Counted from the stretch's first letter, positions 47,727 to 58,030 are shown. The stretch is DNA of 64,000 nucleotides from JABMQB01 sp963666575 (GCA_963666575.2 CAXXYG010000012.1:248001-312000); one strand, 5' to 3'. The notes: generated from the sequence alone by a model not told the origin. Translations and numbers: made by a program.

Positions 47727-47795
47727 CCGAAACTCTTTAATGCCTTGTATTTCTAGTACCTATAGGCATAACTAATTTGAATTATTAATCCAAAT
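47697..47795 (-). ncRNA. Putative antisense small RNA over the susC leader
   Basis: Inferred from two signs: a minus-strand TAAATTTG (-7 box match, 47808-47801) overlapping the susC ATG, and the minus-strand terminator at 47726-47697. The RNA would be about 100 nt and fully antisense to the susC leader. It contains a second small stem (47740-47745 with 47764-47769). Cis-antisense RNAs that repress sigma/anti-sigma PULs are known in Bacteroides (DonS type). No -33 TTTG was found, so the exact start is uncertain. Confidence 0.4.
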
Positions 47796-47800
47796 CAGAA

Positions 47801-47808
47801 CAAATTTA
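47801..47808 (-). promoter_or_regulatory. Possible -7 box of the antisense RNA
   Basis: The minus strand reads TAAATTTG, an exact TAnnTTTG match that touches the first base of the susC ATG. The -33 partner is not evident. Confidence 0.35.
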
Positions 47809-50800
47809 TGAAAAAAAATCATTATTTACTGATTTCCCATTTTCACAAAATCTGGAAATCAAAACTATTTTTAGTTATGAGGGCCGTATTGTTTTTTATT
47901 ACACTCAGTGTAACAACTACTTTTGCAGTTGATTCATACTCCCAATCTACCCGGTTGAGTTTGAATTTTGAAAGTGAAAAAATTCTAAAAATCCTTGAAA
48001 AGATTGAGGATGAATCGGAGTTTTATTTTATGTTCGATGCTACAGTTGTTGATGTACATCAAAAATCGAGTATTAATTGTACCGACCGGTCAATTACAGA
48101 AATTTTAGATAATATTTTTGTAAACAGCAATATAAGCTACAAAATTGATGACCGGCAAATTGCGTTAAGTAATACAAACGTTAACAAATCAGTACAACAA
48201 CAAAAATCTGTTACGGGTAAAGTTACCAGTACTGAAGGTGACCCAATTCCCGGAGCAACTGTTTTTGTAAAAGGAACCACGCAAGGAACAATTTCTGATA
48301 CTGATGGGAACTATACATTAAAAAATGTTTCAGAAAGTTCAACTGTGATTTTTTCCTTTGTTGGAATGAAATCGCAGGAAGTTGTGGTTGGTAGCCAGTC
48401 GGTTATTAATGTTGTTTTAGAAGAAGAATCTATTGGATTAGATGAGGTTGTTGCAATTGGTTATGGATTTGTGAAAAAATCAGATCTTACTGGTTCATTG
48501 GCTTCAGTTTCAAGCGAAGATTTTGAAGACCAAAATGTAACACGTGTCGACCAGGCTTTGCAAGGACGGGCTGCAGGTGTTCAGGTTTCACAGGCAGTAG
48601 GTGCACCAGGCGGCGAAGTAAGAGTTCGTATCAGAGGAGCCAACTCTGCATTGGGAAGTAACGAACCTTTGTATGTGATTGATGGGTTTGTGGGCGCCGA
48701 TTTTAACATGATTAATCCCAACGATATTAAATCAATGGAAGTGTTAAAAGATGCTGCTTCGACTGCTATTTATGGTAGCCGTGGTTCAAACGGTGTTATT
48801 ATCATTACAACAAAAGGTGGTAAAATTGGGACTATTGATGTTCAATACCGTGGCCAGTTTTCAGTTTCAAATGTGATTGGAACAATGGATGTTTTAAGTG
48901 CGGCTGATTTTGCTTCTGTGGTGAATGCAAAAAACGAAGCTTTTGGTAACGGTGCTGCTTTTACACAGGAACAAATAAGTGCTTTTAAAACAAATGGTGG
49001 TGTTGATTGGCAAGATGAAATTCTCCGGACTGCCTTAAGCAACGAACAACAATTAGGAATTTCGGGTGGAACTGATAAAACAACTTACCATGTTTCAGCA
49101 AACTACCTCGATCAGCAGGGAGTTCTTGAAAATACTGATTACAAACGTTATTCATTACGGTCGAATATGACCACCCAGTTTAACGATAAGTTGTCGTTCC
49201 GTATTAATATTTTGGGTTCGAACATGACTAACATGAATACCCAAATCCGCAGTGGTGCTGGTAATCCATTTGTACAGGCATTAGCATGGGCACCAACAAC
49301 TCCTGCTTACGACCAAAATGGAAACTTTACCATCAACGACCCGATTGGCTCGTTAAAAACCAATCCGCTGGCAATGATTTACGATCAGGAAAATAAAACC
49401 GAACGAACATTTGCAAATGCCGTTGGAGGATTTAATTATAAAATCGTAAAAGGATTGGCTTTGGATATTCAGTATGGTGTTGATTTCCTTACAAGCCAGA
49501 CCAAAACATTTTCAGGGAATTATGTTTCTAATTTTAATCCAAGTGCCGGTATTTCTACAATTCAGCAGGTAACTTTACAAAGTACCAACTCATTAAGTTA
49601 TAATACGGTATTAAACGATATTCATAATATCAGTGCTGTTGCAGTTTTTGAAACGCAGGAATTTAAAGGTAATTATTCAAATGCTACTTCAGCTGGGTTA
49701 AAATTTCCCGATTTAAAATACGATAATTTAGGGCAGGCTGAATCTTATACATTAGGTTCTAGTTTTTCAAAATGGACTTTGATGTCATTTTTGGGACGTA
49801 TAAATTATTCGTTAAAAGACAGGTACCTGTTATCTGTTTCAGTCAGGCGTGATGGCTCTTCAAAATTTTATGGCGATAATCAATTTAGCACATTTCCTGC
49901 TATGGCTGTTGGTTGGAATTTAGCACACGAAGATTTTATTAAAGAATTAAATGTTTTTAGTAAATTAAAAGTAAGGGCCAGTTGGGGATGGACAGGTAGT
50001 CAGGCTATTCAGCCTTATGCCACACAATCAACCTACGATACTGGTACCCTTTATGCTTTTAATAACGCAGCACTTACTACAGGTATCCAATTAGGTAATC
50101 CTGGAAACCAGGAGTTAAAATGGGAAACTACCGAACAAAAAGACCTTGGACTTGAATTTGGTTTTTTTAAGGGAAGATTAACTGGAGAGATTGATTATTT
50201 TGAAAAAAATACCACCGATCTTCTGTTGAACCGGCCTTTACCAAATTATGCAGGAGGTGGTGTATATGCCTCAAATGTTGGTGAAATTGAAAACAAAGGT
50301 TGGGAAGTTTCTTTAAGTGGTATTGTAATCGATGCAAAAGACCTAAAATGGAAAACTGATTTTAACATCTCGAAAGTAGATAATAAAGTTATTTCATTGG
50401 GTGGAATTTCCGACCGGATTTTTACCGGTTCGAATGTTTCAGGAATTGCAACTCAATCAGAATTTGTTTACCAACCGGGAGCTTCGTTGGGTTCATACTG
50501 GGGAATAAAATACCTTGGTACATGGAAACCTGACCAAGAAGCTGAAGCCGCTAAATTTGGAAATGTTCCGGGCGATGCCCGATATGAAGACCTGAATGGT
50601 GACTTTACTATTGGAAACGAAGATTACCAAATTATTGGAAGTGGTATTCCAAAAACTTCAGCTGGCTGGAACAATACAGTAACGTATAAAAGCCTGACTT
50701 TAAATGTTTTCTTTCAGGGAATGTTTGGTGTTGATAAATTGAATTATACAAGGGGTGCTTCATTAATGGCCGACAGGGATGCCCGTCAGGCTACTTTGTC

Positions 50801-51149
50801 TGAAATTCTCGACCGTTATATTCCAGGTGTGAATGAAACATCCGATTTGCCTGCATTTAGCAAAACAAACAGGACTTTAACTCAATCGACGATGTTTATG
50901 GAAAATGGTGATTATATCAGGTTAAAAAACCTGAGTTTATCATATAACCTTCCAACTAATTTATTACCAAACATAGGTGGTGTTAAAGTTTCATTAAATG
51001 CGACTAATTTATTAACGATAACCAAGTATAAAGGCATCGATCCTGAAGCAAGTTCTGTGGGAAGTGGTTCCGACCTTAATCAAAGTGTGGATTATGGTGC
51101 GTATCCTGCCTCAAGAACTTATACACTTGGTGTTAACATTACATTTTAA
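47808..51149 (+). CDS. SusC/RagA-family TonB-linked outer-membrane transporter with STN domain
   Basis: A 1113-residue outer-membrane protein. After the signal region comes an STN domain (LNFESEKILKILEKIEDESEFYF), which in this family talks to FecR. Then a carboxypeptidase-like repeat (TGKVTSTEGDPIPGATVFVKG), the TonB-box area, the plug with VIDGFVGADF and MEVLKDAASTAIYGSRGSNG, and a beta-barrel to the C-terminal LGVNITF. It imports oligosaccharides by TonB energy with SusD as lid. The STN domain and the sigma/fecR pair upstream mark it as the sensor for its own induction. susD follows after 18 bases. Confidence 0.95.
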   Translation: MKKNHYLLISHFHKIWKSKLFLVMRAVLFFITLSVTTTFAVDSYSQSTRLSLNFESEKILKILEKIEDESEFYFMFDATVVDVHQKSSINCTDRSITEILDNIFVNSNISYKIDDRQIALSNTNVNKSVQQQKSVTGKVTSTEGDPIPGATVFVKGTTQGTISDTDGNYTLKNVSESSTVIFSFVGMKSQEVVVGSQSVINVVLEEESIGLDEVVAIGYGFVKKSDLTGSLASVSSEDFEDQNVTRVDQALQGRAAGVQVSQAVGAPGGEVRVRIRGANSALGSNEPLYVIDGFVGADFNMINPNDIKSMEVLKDAASTAIYGSRGSNGVIIITTKGGKIGTIDVQYRGQFSVSNVIGTMDVLSAADFASVVNAKNEAFGNGAAFTQEQISAFKTNGGVDWQDEILRTALSNEQQLGISGGTDKTTYHVSANYLDQQGVLENTDYKRYSLRSNMTTQFNDKLSFRINILGSNMTNMNTQIRSGAGNPFVQALAWAPTTPAYDQNGNFTINDPIGSLKTNPLAMIYDQENKTERTFANAVGGFNYKIVKGLALDIQYGVDFLTSQTKTFSGNYVSNFNPSAGISTIQQVTLQSTNSLSYNTVLNDIHNISAVAVFETQEFKGNYSNATSAGLKFPDLKYDNLGQAESYTLGSSFSKWTLMSFLGRINYSLKDRYLLSVSVRRDGSSKFYGDNQFSTFPAMAVGWNLAHEDFIKELNVFSKLKVRASWGWTGSQAIQPYATQSTYDTGTLYAFNNAALTTGIQLGNPGNQELKWETTEQKDLGLEFGFFKGRLTGEIDYFEKNTTDLLLNRPLPNYAGGGVYASNVGEIENKGWEVSLSGIVIDAKDLKWKTDFNISKVDNKVISLGGISDRIFTGSNVSGIATQSEFVYQPGASLGSYWGIKYLGTWKPDQEAEAAKFGNVPGDARYEDLNGDFTIGNEDYQIIGSGIPKTSAGWNNTVTYKSLTLNVFFQGMFGVDKLNYTRGASLMADRDARQATLSEILDRYIPGVNETSDLPAFSKTNRTLTQSTMFMENGDYIRLKNLSLSYNLPTNLLPNIGGVKVSLNATNLLTITKYKGIDPEASSVGSGSDLNQSVDYGAYPASRTYTLGVNITF

Positions 51150-51167
51150 CAATTAAATTCCTAAGAT

Positions 51168-52637
51168 ATGAAGAAGCTATTGATAATAATGTTTGGTTTG
51201 GTTCTCCTGCTGGAAACCGGATGCGAAGGCTATTTAGACGAAGATTTACGAGGCAAAGTTTTAGGTGGTGCAGTTTTAAGCTCTCAACCTGGATTAGAGA
51301 GTGCTTTAACAGGTGCTTATAAAGGAATGGGTTCAACCTGGTCATATGGATTTTTAAACGGATGGTCGACTGAAGTTTCCCTTGGTGGCGATGATGTAAC
51401 TTGTCCGGCTAGTATGGGTGACCCTAAAGAATTTGATATTTTTACGGTTGACGCTGCCAATGGTAGTACAGCAAGTGTATATAACGGCTGTTATAAAACT
51501 ATTCAGGGTGCTAACAACGTAATTACCTATTATAATACAACTGTTGGCGACCCGGATCAAATTCAAATAATTGCCGGTGAAGCTTATTTTTTAAGGGCTT
51601 TATGTTATTTCTGGTTGGTAAGGTATTATGGCGATTTGCCATTAATGACAACTCCCGATTTTTCGTTGGATCAATTAACAATGGAAAAATCAAGTGCAGC
51701 CAGTATCTATGAGTTAATCGAAGAAGACCTTAAAATGGCTGAGGTAATGTTAGCCGATGAAAAACGTGATATTGGCCGTCCAAACAAAGGATCAGCAAAA
51801 GCTGTATTGGCCGATGTGTATATTACTGAAGCCGGCTGGCCACTAAAAGACCAGTCGAAATATGCCTTGGCTGCTGCTAAAGCAAAAGAGGTGATTGATA
51901 ACCACGAAGCGTATGGTTTTGAGTTGTTACCAACTTTTACTGAAGTTTTTGAAAACGACCCAACACAGAATGGAACTGCCGAAGATGTTTTTGCAGTTAC
52001 TGCAAGTTTGTCGTTTTGGAGTACTTCAAATGCGCTAGTTGGCTATTGGGCCATGCCTGGTGAAATGGGCGGTTGGGACGTTGTTTATTCTGAATTAAAT
52101 TTCTTTAAAAACTTCCCTGAAGGGCCACGAAAAAGAGCCACTTTTGCTTATGAATACCCATTAGCTGATGGATCGGTAGTGGGTTGGGAAGACCTTGTCC
52201 ATAAACATCCTTACTACAAAAAATTGTGGATCAATGAAAATGACCCTGGGTTTTTAAACTATGCTTCAGGATTGCCAAATTCAATGATGCGTTATGCACA
52301 TGTTTTAACCATTTATGCCGAAGCAAAAGCCCGTTCAGGCGGTCCTGATGCGTTGGCTTACGAATGCTTAAATTCAATTCGTACAAGGTCTGAGCTGGAA
52401 CCTCTTTCAGGACTTTCAGCCACTGAATTTGCCGATGCAGTGGTTCAGGAGCGTGCCTGGGAATTTGCCGGCGAACGGACACGTTGGTTTGATATCGTTC
52501 GTTTGGAAACGGTCGCTGAAGTTAATTCGCACCGCGACCCTGCTGATAATGTAATTACAAAAACAATTACTGAAGCTGATTATACATTCCCTTTGCCAAT
52601 GTCGGAGTTATTGGTAAATCCGAATCTCGACAATTAA
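51168..52637 (+). CDS. SusD/RagB-family glycan-binding lipoprotein
   Basis: A 489-residue surface lipoprotein (signal ends LLLETGC, Cys19). Typical points: NVITYYN, GEAYFLRALCYFWLVRYYGDLPL, the TPR-like middle with GSAKAVLADVYITEAGWPL, LPNSMMRYAHVLTIYAEAKAR, and the C-terminal VQERAWEFAGERTRWFDIVRLE. It binds glycan at the cell surface and closes over SusC. The substrate cannot be told from sequence, but the GH50-, GH9- and amino-sugar genes downstream are the best clue. A hairpin terminator follows the stop. Confidence 0.95.
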   Translation: MKKLLIIMFGLVLLLETGCEGYLDEDLRGKVLGGAVLSSQPGLESALTGAYKGMGSTWSYGFLNGWSTEVSLGGDDVTCPASMGDPKEFDIFTVDAANGSTASVYNGCYKTIQGANNVITYYNTTVGDPDQIQIIAGEAYFLRALCYFWLVRYYGDLPLMTTPDFSLDQLTMEKSSAASIYELIEEDLKMAEVMLADEKRDIGRPNKGSAKAVLADVYITEAGWPLKDQSKYALAAAKAKEVIDNHEAYGFELLPTFTEVFENDPTQNGTAEDVFAVTASLSFWSTSNALVGYWAMPGEMGGWDVVYSELNFFKNFPEGPRKRATFAYEYPLADGSVVGWEDLVHKHPYYKKLWINENDPGFLNYASGLPNSMMRYAHVLTIYAEAKARSGGPDALAYECLNSIRTRSELEPLSGLSATEFADAVVQERAWEFAGERTRWFDIVRLETVAEVNSHRDPADNVITKTITEADYTFPLPMSELLVNPNLDN

Positions 52638-52688
52638 TGTTTTATCCTGAATAATAGTCAGGGTAATTAATTTTATTGTTTTTATAGG

Positions 52689-52730
52689 CATTAACCCCAT
52701 TTCCTTTTTTGGGGTTAATGTTTATAAATT
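52689..52730 (+). terminator. Terminator after susD
   Basis: A 10-base stem (52689-52698 with 52711-52720), 12-base loop, then a T-rich run (TTTATAAATTTTT). It separates susCD from the GH50-like gene, which must have its own promoter or rely on read-through. Confidence 0.7.
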
Positions 52731-52837
52731 TTTATCCTACAGTTAGTTTATTTTTTTACCAATTGTACTTTTTTATAAAAAGTGCTTATTTTTACTTTGC
52801 TGATTACCAACGATTTTGAAATTTCAATACCTAACCA

Positions 52838-53569
52838 ATGAAAAAGAATTTACTACTAACAACACTGGCTATTTTTTTCTTTAATATAATAGTCGCTCAA
52901 TCCAATCTTAAAAATCATCTTAAAATTACATTTGAATCGAAATATGAAATTGCCGGTCAAATGTTCTCTCTTAATGATTTAGGGCTTCAATCATCCGATA
53001 CCTGGGATAAATATAATTACCTTGTATTGGAATTGCGGCCTTCGTCGCCACAACGTTTTCAAATTGGTTTTAATACCAACTGGGGTTACAACGAATTACG
53101 GATAATGCCTTATGCCGTAGGGGGTTGGGCACGATTAGCCATTCCATTACGCTTATACCGCGAAAAACCACGTCCATCACACGACCTGGCATCGTTAAAC
53201 AACATTCCCGGCAATATGGGTTGGTTTAATCTGGGCGATGCCAAAAGAGGCCCGCTGGTTGGTGTCGATTCAATAGGTTTCAGAATGTATGCACCCATTG
53301 GCGATCCGACCATTGAAATCAGAAGTATTAGTTTTTCAGAAGAAGATCCCGGTGATATTTATTATGAAAAAACACCTCTCATCGATAAGTTTGGGCAATG
53401 GAACCTGGGCGATTATGAAGGCAAAGCCCATTCATTGGCTGAATTAAAAACCGCCTGGAAAAAAGAAGAAAACTCTATAAAACCAGGAAAATTTAATTAT
53501 TCAAAATTTGGTGGGTATTTAAATGCAAAAACCAAAGCTACCGGATTTTTTCAGGACCGAAAAAATTGA
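52838..53569 (+). pseudogene. Frameshifted GH50 agarase-like gene, N-terminal part
   Basis: Codes for the signal peptide (TTLAIFFFNIIVAQ) and a beta-sandwich that precedes the GH50 barrel (FEIG-like ESKYEIAG, YLVLELRPSSPQRFQIG, GGWARLAIPLRLYR). The frame runs to GGYLNAKTKATGFF and then fails (QDRKN, stop). In the +1 frame the expected RTEKIDGKWW follows at once. One T too many in the run of six T at 53546-53551 explains it. Whether this is a real mutation or a homopolymer sequencing error cannot be settled from the sequence. Confidence 0.82.
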
Positions 53570-54770
53570 TGGCAAATGGTGGTTTGTTGATCCGGAAGGG
53601 TATTTATTCCTTTCTGCCGGAGTCGATTGTATCCGTCCCGGAAGTGGAACTCAAACTAAATTTGTCGATAAACGCAAAGGAATTTATGAAGAATTACCTC
53701 CCAAAGAATTGGGGCTACTAAAAAATAATACATCTTATGGTAACTGGAATTTACTCAGAAGATATGGGGAAGATTGGCCGAAAAAATCAAATGATATGGT
53801 TTTTAAGAGGATGGACGCATGGGGAATAAATACCATTGCCAACTGGTCTGATAAAGGGGTGATTAGCCGAAATAAAAAACCATTTATGCTTCAGCTTTAT
53901 AATCTTGAAATTGGTGGAGGTATTATGGGTTTGCCCAATGTGTATGCTCCCGATTTTGCCTCAAATATCGAAAAGTCGGTCAAACAACAAGTAGCTGAAT
54001 ATGCCAATAATCCATGGTTAATTGGTTGGTTTACTGGGAACGAACCTGCCTGGATTGGTGAAGAAATCCGTTTGTCGGGCCTTATCCAGGAAAAAGGTGA
54101 CAGTTATTTTAAAGGCGCCATTAATAAATATCTGGCTTCGGGCGATTCGCCTGAAAAAAGAAAGCAGTTTATTTATCGAACTCTCCGCATTTTCCTTGAA
54201 ACTGTTGACAATGCTTTGGAAAAATACGATCCAAATCATTTACATATCGGATCGCGGTTTGGAGGTGGTGAAGCACCAGCTATCGAAATTCTGGATATTT
54301 GTAAAGATGTGTACGATGTGTACAGTTTTAACAGTTATTCGTTGATGCCCGGAAAAGAGTACATGGATAATGTTTACGGTCGCACCGGATTGCCAATGAT
54401 AATTGGTGAATACCATTTTGGAACTGTCGACCGTGGAATGGCCCAGTCGTTGTGGCAGGTCGATAACCAAAAAGAACGGGGTGTGGCTTATCGGTATTAT
54501 GTTGAAAATGGATATGCCCATCCGGCTTTAATTGGTACCGCTTATTTTCAGTGGGCCGACCAATCAACCACTGGCCGTACAAACGATGGCGAAAATTATA
54601 ATTGCGGATTAATTGATGTCACCGATTTGCCATACAAGTACCAGGTGGAAGCCATGGTTAAAACAGCCAAACGGTTGTTTAAAATCCATTCAGGTGAATT
54701 AAAGCCTGTTACAAAAATGCCAAAAAGAGCCAGAGGTTATGGAGCCATTCCCGATGGGTGGAATAAATAA
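53523..54770 (+). pseudogene. Frameshifted GH50 agarase-like gene, catalytic part
   Basis: Continues from FFRTEKIDGKWWFVDPEGYLFLSAG, the standard GH50 barrel start. Both catalytic acids are present: Glu in GWFTGNEPAWIG (acid/base) and Glu in IGEYHFGTVDRG (nucleophile), the equivalents of E534 and E695 in Aga50D. It ends normally with VEAMVKTAKRLFKIHSG. GH50 enzymes release neoagarobiose-type products from agarose; divergent members may use other beta-linked galactans. The apparent ATG at 53523 is out-of-frame coding of the first part, not a true start. Joined length would be about 643 residues. Confidence 0.85.
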
Positions 54771-54814
54771 ACCGGCTTTTTTATTTGCGAGAACTATAAA
54801 ATGAACAGTTATTA

Positions 54815-54890
54815 AAAAAAGAGGATCAAAAAGTAATAGTTTTTAAATTTTTTAATTATTTAAAAATGCATGAGGTTGATCCTCTTTTTT
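54815..54890 (+). terminator. Long-loop hairpin after the GH50-like gene
   Basis: A perfect 15-base stem (54815-54829 with 54876-54890) whose right arm ends in six T; the loop is 46 bases, long for a terminator. A-rich left arm makes it potentially two-way. Confidence 0.5.
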
Positions 54891-54963
54891 ATGATTATTT
54901 TTGATTAATAGGATATCTATATTCCTAATAATAACCAACTTTAAACCTAATAAATCAATTCTT

Positions 54964-57900
54964 ATGAAAATCTATAAATCATTTTTTTTGATACTGGTAT
55001 GTTTTGTTTTTAATAGCATTACTTCATTAGCCGGATCAGAAATCAAAAGTATTTCAATATACCAACAAGCGCCTAAAGATGCTGAAGCCATTTATTTTAC
55101 TCCTGAAAATTTTGGTTTTAAAACAGATGGATCAGCTGATATTTCAGAAACCTTACAATCAATCATCGATAAATTAAAGGATGAACATAATTTTGGGATT
55201 ATTTTTATTCCCGAAGGCACCTACAAAATTTCCAAAACCATTTACATACCCAAAGCAATCAGATTAATTGGGTATGGCAAAAAAAGGCCATTGATTGTAT
55301 TGGCAAAAAATTCTCCCGGTTTTCAGGAAGCAATTCCGACGGATAAAGGGAAAGCCAATTATATGTTTTGGTTTACAAGTAGTACGGTGAAGGATGGACA
55401 AAATCCGCGCGATGCCGGTGCCGGTACTTTTTACAGTGCCATGTCAAATATCGATTTAAAAATTGAAAACGGAAATTCCAATGCAGTGGCTTTACGCACC
55501 CATTTTGCTCAGCACAGTTTTATTTCGCATGTTACCATTAATATTGGTAACGGGAAAGCCGGTTTATTTGATGTTGGGAACGAAATGGAAGATGTTTCAT
55601 TTTATGGTGGTGATTATGGCATATATACCACCAAATGTTCGCCGGGATGGCAAATGATGATGGTGGATACCTATTTCGAAGGGCAACGCAAAGCCGCCAT
55701 TCATTCGCAGGAAGGTGGTTTAACAATTGTCCGCCTTCAGGCTAAAAATGTTCCAACAGTGATTGAAATTGAACCCAATTACAGCGATAAAATTTTTATG
55801 GAAGATTGCCGGTTCGAGAATGTCAGTGGCCAGGCTCTGGTGATCAGCAACGAAAACAATCATACGAATCAAATTAGTTTACGGAATATTGCTTGTAAAA
55901 ATGTGCCGGTGTTGGTTACTTATCGAAGAAGTAATACCCAAACGTTGGGAGATGGGAAAATTTACAACGTCATAAATTATACCCACGGATTACATTTAGA
56001 AACGATGGCTGCCGAACCTGAAGTTAAAACGGTGGTTGACATTAAACAGCTTGCAAAATTACCTGAGCCTGTAAAAAAAGATATTCCTGAATTACCGGCA
56101 GTTGAAACATGGGTCAACATGGCCGACCTGGGCGCTATTGGCGATGATAAAACCGATAATACAAAAGTATTTCAGGATGCTATCGAAAAATACACCAACA
56201 TTTATGTGCCACAAGGATGGTACATTGTTTCAGAACCTTTAAAACTCAAAAAAAATACCTGTTTGATTGGACTTCACCCCATTGGAACACAAATTAAATT
56301 GTTGGAAAGTACACCGGCTTTTAGTGGTTTTGGGGCTCCTTTACCGGTTATTGAATCGCCTGTGGGTGGTAAAACAATCCTTTCGGGAATTGGCATAAAC
56401 ACAGGTGCCTATAATTACCGGGCAGTTGGTTGTAAATGGATGGCTGGCGCAGAATCGTACATGAACGATGTCAAATTTGTTGGTGGTCATGGGTCAATGA
56501 ACCGAGGACCTGAAATTCCGTGGAGAGGTTACGGTTCAGGAAAAATCAGCACTCCCGATGAACCGGTTGCAAATCTGGCGATGGATAAAGCCTGGGATAA
56601 CCAGTACTGGAGCCTGTGGATTACCAACAGTGGAGGCGGAACTTTCAAAGATATATGGACGGCTAACACGTACAGCGCCAATGGAATTTATGTGAATAAT
56701 ACAACAACCGAAGGACGCATTTATGCCATGTCGATTGAGCACCACGTACGTAATGAAGCCCGTTTTAAAAAGGTTTCAAACTGGAAAGTGTATGCTTTTC
56801 AGCTGGAAGAAGAAGGCCGCGAAGGTAGGTATTGCCTGCCTATTGAATTGGAAGAATGTAGTAATATGACGTTTGCCAATCTTTATATGTTTCGGGTCAT
56901 CCGGTTTATTACACCATTCCCTTATTCAATTCGGACGTGGAATTGTAAAAATATGGAATTTCTCAATGTCCATAATTTTGCGCAGGTACGTTTCCCTGCC
57001 GATCTGCCATTATATGATATTAATACCACAAACGAAGTTCGTCCATGGGAGTTTACCAGCCTAAAAATAACAGGAAATGAATCACGAAAAACACCCATAA
57101 AATCTACAATTGGGAAAGTCGAAAAACTGGCTACAGGGTTTGAATTTGCCGAAGGTATTACACGCGATAGCAAAGGAAATATCTATTTCTGCGAACAACG
57201 TTTGCGCCGTATTTATAAATGGGATGTTGAAACACAATTGGTATCGATGGTGGCCGATTTCCCATGGGAACCTCTTTCGTTGGGGTGCGATACAAAAGAT
57301 AATTTATTAGTGGCTTTTAAATACACACCCCAGCCCGGATATAAAATTAACGGCGAGCAGGAATCGGTGCCTGTATTGCCCGATGCCGGCGGAACTTCGT
57401 TTAGTGGTTGGGGAAATTCAGGTTTTGCTACCTGGTTGTATTCCATCGATCCAAACAATCCTGAAGAAAGTATCAAAAAGTTGCCAAAAGTGCCAATGGG
57501 GTCAGTCAATAAAGTTGCTAAAGCCTTGTATGCATCCAACAAATGGCGCGATTTTCACGATTTTAATGAGGTGTCGGTTTATGTGCCGGAAGAGTGTTTT
57601 GTGGCCCCCGATGGTGTAACTATTATTCCTGAATGTTACGATTTAGCGCGTTCATCATCCATGCTCGAAGCGATCCCCGGAAAACTTTTTTATACTTCGG
57701 ATGAATACGATAAACGGTTGGTGAAAATGGATGTTGATAATCAGGGAAAATTATCGAACCTGAACTATTTTATTGAACAGGCTGAGTTTGGCTCTGCTGT
57801 TGATAGTGAAGGAAATATTTACATTGCCGATGGGCAAATATATGTTTACGACAAAACCGGTAAAAAAACCGGCAAAATTGAAGTGCCCGAACGTCCTTCT

Positions 57901-57981
57901 TCCATTCAGTTTGGAGGGAAAAATGGGAAAACACTTTTTATTACTGCCCGGTCATCACTTTACAGTGTGGTTGTTAAATAG
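54964..57981 (+). CDS. Double beta-helix (pectate-lyase-3/GH55-like) + SMP-30 propeller fusion
   Basis: A 1005-residue secreted protein (signal LILVCFVFNSITSLAG). Residues about 40-350 form one right-handed beta-helix (PENFGFKTDGSADISETLQSI, GIIFIPEGTYKISKTIYIP). Residues about 380-690 form a second (MADLGAIGDDKTDNTKVFQDAI, IYVPQGWYIVSEPL). This tandem layout recalls GH55. From about 715 to the end is an SMP-30/gluconolactonase-like propeller (FEFAEGITRDSKGNIYFCEQRLRRIYKW, GSAVDSEGNIYIADGQIYVYD). ATG at 54964 is preferred; the frame is open back to 54901. It may cut or bind a uronic-acid or beta-glucan chain and process a lactone, but neither activity is proven by motif. Confidence 0.75.
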   Translation: MKIYKSFFLILVCFVFNSITSLAGSEIKSISIYQQAPKDAEAIYFTPENFGFKTDGSADISETLQSIIDKLKDEHNFGIIFIPEGTYKISKTIYIPKAIRLIGYGKKRPLIVLAKNSPGFQEAIPTDKGKANYMFWFTSSTVKDGQNPRDAGAGTFYSAMSNIDLKIENGNSNAVALRTHFAQHSFISHVTINIGNGKAGLFDVGNEMEDVSFYGGDYGIYTTKCSPGWQMMMVDTYFEGQRKAAIHSQEGGLTIVRLQAKNVPTVIEIEPNYSDKIFMEDCRFENVSGQALVISNENNHTNQISLRNIACKNVPVLVTYRRSNTQTLGDGKIYNVINYTHGLHLETMAAEPEVKTVVDIKQLAKLPEPVKKDIPELPAVETWVNMADLGAIGDDKTDNTKVFQDAIEKYTNIYVPQGWYIVSEPLKLKKNTCLIGLHPIGTQIKLLESTPAFSGFGAPLPVIESPVGGKTILSGIGINTGAYNYRAVGCKWMAGAESYMNDVKFVGGHGSMNRGPEIPWRGYGSGKISTPDEPVANLAMDKAWDNQYWSLWITNSGGGTFKDIWTANTYSANGIYVNNTTTEGRIYAMSIEHHVRNEARFKKVSNWKVYAFQLEEEGREGRYCLPIELEECSNMTFANLYMFRVIRFITPFPYSIRTWNCKNMEFLNVHNFAQVRFPADLPLYDINTTNEVRPWEFTSLKITGNESRKTPIKSTIGKVEKLATGFEFAEGITRDSKGNIYFCEQRLRRIYKWDVETQLVSMVADFPWEPLSLGCDTKDNLLVAFKYTPQPGYKINGEQESVPVLPDAGGTSFSGWGNSGFATWLYSIDPNNPEESIKKLPKVPMGSVNKVAKALYASNKWRDFHDFNEVSVYVPEECFVAPDGVTIIPECYDLARSSSMLEAIPGKLFYTSDEYDKRLVKMDVDNQGKLSNLNYFIEQAEFGSAVDSEGNIYIADGQIYVYDKTGKKTGKIEVPERPSSIQFGGKNGKTLFITARSSLYSVVVK

Positions 57982-58030
57982 CTCCACACTTTGATAATTA
58001 AGTTGAATTAACTATCAAATATTCATTGTT

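Noticed and set aside
53540..53556. Programmed ribosomal frameshift as the normal way to make GH50
   Set aside because: The needed shift is +1 with no known stimulator or rare codon; a homopolymer error or mutation is simpler, though slippage is kept as a test.
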